The translations under genes were made by a program, and so were the position numbers. From a bacterium (GTDB lineage Bacteria > Bdellovibrionota > FAC87 > UBA2466): a stretch of DNA of 8,580 nt. Numbering within the stretch: position 1 is the first letter of the stretch; each line of letters starts with the position of its first letter. The notes beneath the pieces were generated by a model. The model was not told the origin of the DNA. It made no database searches and was given only the letters and a program-made list of their open reading frames with translations. Shown here one piece after another: positions 6,701-8,580 of the stretch. The stretch covers positions 1 to 8,580 of the forward strand of contig JALHPX010000118.1 in the NCBI GenBank assembly GCA_022842225.1, given 5' to 3'.

Positions 6701-7163
6701 TTCCGACAACAATAAACGCCTCGCCCGCCTGCGCTTACTGGCGAATTGGTTAGATACTCGCTTTAAAGGCCCGTTTGGAATCCGGTTCGGACTGGACCCC
6801 ATCATTGGTCTAATTCCTTTTCTAGGCGATCTCATCACGACCATAATCTCCGCTTATATTTTGATTGAAGCCGCTAACCTGGGCTGTGCCCCTGCTGTGT
6901 TGGCGCGCATGGGGATCAATATCGCGGTGGAGAATTTGCTGGGACAATTACCTGTTCTGGGAGCTATCTTCGACTTTATTTGGCGCGCGAATGACAAGAA
7001 CCTTCAATTGATTGAAGCACATGAGATCAATCCTTCGCGTGTGACCTGGCGCTCTCGGGTTTTTGTCGGAGTTATTTTGATCGGACTACTTTCGATCGTA
7101 GTATTGGCAGCTATCGGTACCTTCTACTTACTCAGCTTTATCATCGATAAACTGACCCTTTAA
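6678..7163 (+). CDS. DUF4112 membrane protein
   Basis: The 161-aa protein carries the signature of DUF4112: WLDTRFKGPFGIRFGLDPIIG (24-44), then LIPFLGDL, a hydrophobic helix, ARMGINIAVENLLGQLPVLG and IFDFIWRANDKNLQLIE (to ~113). A strongly hydrophobic C-terminal segment follows at about 128-157. Family members are inner-membrane proteins of unknown function. Two acidic positions usually Asp in the second motif differ here (VEN and GAIFD), a mild departure as I recall the family. The gene starts 23 nt inside the preceding exported-protein gene, which implies co-transcription and likely translational coupling. The start at 6678 is chosen because family homology begins soon after it and a ribosome-binding site precedes it. 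Confidence 0.92.
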   Translation: MTKFTLINSDNNKRLARLRLLANWLDTRFKGPFGIRFGLDPIIGLIPFLGDLITTIISAYILIEAANLGCAPAVLARMGINIAVENLLGQLPVLGAIFDFIWRANDKNLQLIEAHEINPSRVTWRSRVFVGVILIGLLSIVVLAAIGTFYLLSFIIDKLTL

Positions 7164-7330
7164 CCGCGCTCCCTTGTTTCACAATGCAACTGAGCCAGAG
7201 TTTTGAACGCTCTGCTCCTCGGATCGGTGCGCTAATTCGAGCCTGTTTTATCAACGAAAACTGGTCTGTGCCTTGCAAATAATCGATTCAAACCAGCCAT
7301 CGTATTCGGTGGCACAACTAGGAGGATGTT

Positions 7331-7558
7331 ATGGCACAGCAAGGTGCACGCAAAGATATGAACCCACAAGTTCAACCTAATCCGGCAAAGAACCTAGGAA
7401 CGGATTCTGAAATCACAGATCGTAATACTCGCGTCGGGTCGAAAGAAAACGAACGCGAAGAAAAATCCAAAACGACACGCACGCCCTTCAACACAATCGA
7501 AGGGGATGAAGACGACGAAGATGCTGGTAACGATCGTGGCCTGGAAGGCAATCGTTAA
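7331..7558 (+). CDS. 75-aa acidic, probably disordered protein
   Basis: The protein starts at an ATG 5 nt after a strong AGGAGG (7320-7325) and ends just before an intrinsic terminator, so it looks like a well-expressed single-gene unit. It has almost no hydrophobic residues, no Cys and no signal peptide. The first half is rich in Gln, Asn and Pro. The middle is charged (KENEREEKSK), and the tail is highly acidic (EGDEDDEDAGNDRG). This composition indicates an intrinsically disordered, soluble protein. No family is recognised; stress-related or nucleic-acid-binding-mimic roles would be guesses. Confidence 0.75.
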   Translation: MAQQGARKDMNPQVQPNPAKNLGTDSEITDRNTRVGSKENEREEKSKTTRTPFNTIEGDEDDEDAGNDRGLEGNR

Positions 7559-7589
7559 GCCTGAATGATGGCAAACCTCGTCATTGTGA

Positions 7590-7624
7590 GGCTGAAGGGA
7601 AAAGCAAAGTTGCTTCGGCCTTTT
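7590..7624 (+). terminator. intrinsic terminator after the 75-aa acidic protein gene
   Basis: GGCTGAAG (7590-7597) pairs with CTTCGGCC (7613-7620) over 8 bp with one G-U pair and is followed directly by TTTT (7621-7624). The loop can form an alternative inner hairpin (GCAA/TTGC). It lies 31 nt after the stop codon of the acidic protein gene. Confidence 0.65.
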
Positions 7625-7679
7625 AGCCTCGCAAGGACTGGGGGGCAAGTTTCGATTTATGTAGGCATACGGAGCAGAT

Positions 7680-7967
7680 ATGAGTTTTCAAGGGCGACAA
7701 GTTACAAGGATTGGCGTGGCAAGCTTGATGGCCGTTGTTGGATTAGCGGCTATTGCGATTGGTGCCGACGCCGTTACCCATGCAGCACCCAGTTTTGCAG
7801 ACAGATTCTTTATGGGTAACTCAGTGGCATTAGGGTGGATGGGAGCCGTGTGGTTTGCCTTTAACGCACTCTTTGTCGTGCCACTTTTTGGTTCAACGGT
7901 GAAGCAGTTCTTGCGTGAGACACCCGGACACGAGAAGTCTCGATATGTGTTGAGTTCCTTGCGGTGA
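7680..7967 (+). CDS. small two-TM membrane protein of unknown function
   Basis: The 95-aa protein starts at an ATG 5 nt after GGAG (7671-7674). It has two hydrophobic helices, at about residues 11-32 (IGVASLMAVVGLAAIAIGA) and 48-70 (VALGWMGAVWFAFNALFVVPLF). A short loop with THAAPSFADRFF joins them, and a basic C-terminal tail follows (KQFLRETPGHEKSR). By the positive-inside rule both ends would be cytoplasmic. A longer overlapping reading in another frame (7565-7819) lacks membrane or domain character and has no comparable ribosome site. No family recognised. The gene ends 10 nt from the convergent CxxC gene. Confidence 0.75.
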   Translation: MSFQGRQVTRIGVASLMAVVGLAAIAIGADAVTHAAPSFADRFFMGNSVALGWMGAVWFAFNALFVVPLFGSTVKQFLRETPGHEKSRYVLSSLR

Positions 7968-7977
7968 AATAAATTGC

Positions 7978-8172
7978 CTAACGGCGAGGGGAACGGTCAG
8001 CGAGTAGCTTTAGTTGCTTCTTCAATTCATCCGGATCGCTTGCGAATTCTTTCATCAGCGCGGCCACGTCGTCTGCATGTTTTTTGTCATCCCATGTCAT
8101 TTCACGCAGCGCGAATGAAAACTCATTTAAGGTTAGTTTGTCTTTAGTGTACTCAATGCATGCCATGCACAT
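7978..8172 (-). CDS. 64-aa CxxC protein of unknown function
   Basis: Starting at the ATG at 8172, the protein begins MCMACIEY, so a CxxC pair (C2, C5) sits at the very N-terminus. It is followed by a short strand/turn (DKLTLNEF) and a charged helix with WDDKKHADDVAALM and DELKKQLKLL. The N-terminal Cys pair with a nearby His suggests metal or redox binding, which is inference. The alternative ATG at 8250 is rejected because it would run through the crcB 3' end and has no ribosome site, while TAGGAG (8178-8183) is 5 nt before 8172. The gene lies 25 nt downstream of crcB on the same strand and is probably co-transcribed with it. Confidence 0.78.
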   Translation of the reverse strand: MCMACIEYTKDKLTLNEFSFALREMTWDDKKHADDVAALMKEFASDPDELKKQLKLLADRSPRR

Positions 8173-8177
8173 AACGG

Positions 8178-8183
8178 CTCCTA
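8178..8183 (-). promoter_or_regulatory. ribosome-binding site that fixes the CxxC protein start
   Basis: TAGGAG on the minus strand lies 5 nt upstream of the ATG at 8172. A second ATG at 8166 would be too far away and would remove the first Cys. Confidence 0.7.
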
Positions 8184-8197
8184 TTTCTAAAAGTATA

Positions 8198-8572
8198 TCA
8201 GAGCAAACTGCGAGTCGCGGCAATGGATAAAAATGCCGCCGCCAATCCAACCAGAGGGCTAATCAGAAAATAGCAAAGAGCGCTAGTCCAGCCGGTTTTC
8301 TCTGCCAGTAGCACCGTCTGTAGAGCATACGCCGAAAACGTCGTGAAGCCGCCGCAAAATCCTACGATAAGGCCCGTGGTTAAGGCGGGTGAGGGAATCT
8401 TTCCTGCCGATCCCAAAGCGAAAACCATTCCCGCAATCGCGCAGCCAGCGGAGTTAATGATAAAGGTACTGACGGGGAAATCGCCGGCGTAGCGTTGGCT
8501 AACCCAAACGTCTGTTCCGTAACGGCACAGAACGCCCAGCAAACCAAAGAATGAAACGATTAAAATGGGCAC
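8198..8572 (-). CDS. crcB: CrcB/Fluc fluoride channel
   Basis: The 124-aa inner-membrane protein has four predicted helices (~1-20, 34-54, 64-88, 97-121), the usual size of CrcB. Signature motifs are GLLGVLCRYG (10-19), STFIINSAGC with the pore Asn N40, and GFCGGFTTFSAYALQ (71-85) with the Phe box and the central Na+-site TTFS. Fluc channels work as dual-topology dimers that let cytoplasmic fluoride leak out. The start is taken at a GTG at 8572. The frame stays open to the window edge with only a weak GAG before the GTG, so a start beyond 8580 is possible. The upstream region, where a fluoride riboswitch might lie, is outside the window. Confidence 0.95.
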   Translation of the reverse strand: MPILIVSFFGLLGVLCRYGTDVWVSQRYAGDFPVSTFIINSAGCAIAGMVFALGSAGKIPSPALTTGLIVGFCGGFTTFSAYALQTVLLAEKTGWTSALCYFLISPLVGLAAAFLSIAATRSLL

Positions 8573-8580
8573 AACTCGAT

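Noticed and set aside
7192..7217. Hairpin GAGCCAGAG / CTCTGCTC after the DUF4112 gene as a terminator.
   Set aside because: One base is bulged and no T-run follows, so it is weak evidence for termination.
7164..7330. Promoter for the acidic protein gene, using TTGCAA at 7273-7278 as a -35 box.
   Set aside because: No -10-like hexamer occurs at 16-18 nt spacing, so no site can be assigned.
7565..7819. 84-aa open frame overlapping the small membrane protein gene.
   Set aside because: It reads through the terminator hairpin, has no domain or membrane pattern, and lacks a good ribosome site. The 7680-7967 frame has all of these in its favour.

Overview
The window holds eleven protein-coding loci and no rRNA, tRNA or CRISPR array. 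It looks like ordinary chromosome of a mid-GC Gram-negative bacterium with one insertion-sequence remnant at the left edge. Clues to a Gram-negative envelope are a Tat-type leader and at least one Sec-type exported protein. The mix of exported orphan proteins, small orphan proteins and housekeeping genes would fit an environmental lineage such as the Bdellovibrionota. That placement is an impression from gene flavour only; no marker gene in the window proves it.

Left region (1-2264). A DDE transposase gene enters from the left edge and is split by a -1 frameshift between its first and second catalytic Asp (1-642, +). Convergent to it is a long ATP-grasp ligase gene (714-2195, -). It starts with a signal-peptide-like segment and seems to be read from a promoter so close to the ATG that the mRNA would be nearly leaderless.

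Centre left (2265-4749). A compact nested inverted repeat (2271-2336) lies upstream of a small Tat-leader protein with clustered His residues (2379-2741, +), which is followed by a 63-aa charged helical protein (2773-2964, +). The latter overlaps by 8 nt the convergent end of a TrmA/RlmD-family RNA m5U methyltransferase (2957-4219, -). Upstream of the methyltransferase on the same strand is an alkylguanine-DNA methyltransferase (4276-4749, -). The two probably form an operon of nucleic-acid modification and repair.

Centre right (4829-7163). A large exported protein of unknown function (4829-6700, +), possibly made of three divergent copies of one beta-rich domain, overlaps by 23 nt a DUF4112 membrane protein (6678-7163, +). 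The overlap suggests translational coupling.

Right region (7164-8580). A 75-aa very acidic, probably disordered protein ends at a convincing intrinsic terminator (7590-7624). It is followed by a two-TM small membrane protein (7680-7967, +). Convergent to these are a 64-aa CxxC protein (7978-8172, -) and the fluoride channel gene crcB (8198-8572, -), likely an operon running in from the right edge.

No clearly new multi-gene system is evident. The items most worth checking are the ATP-grasp enzyme with an apparent export signal, the structured intergenic element, the repeated-domain exported protein, and the frameshift site in the transposase.
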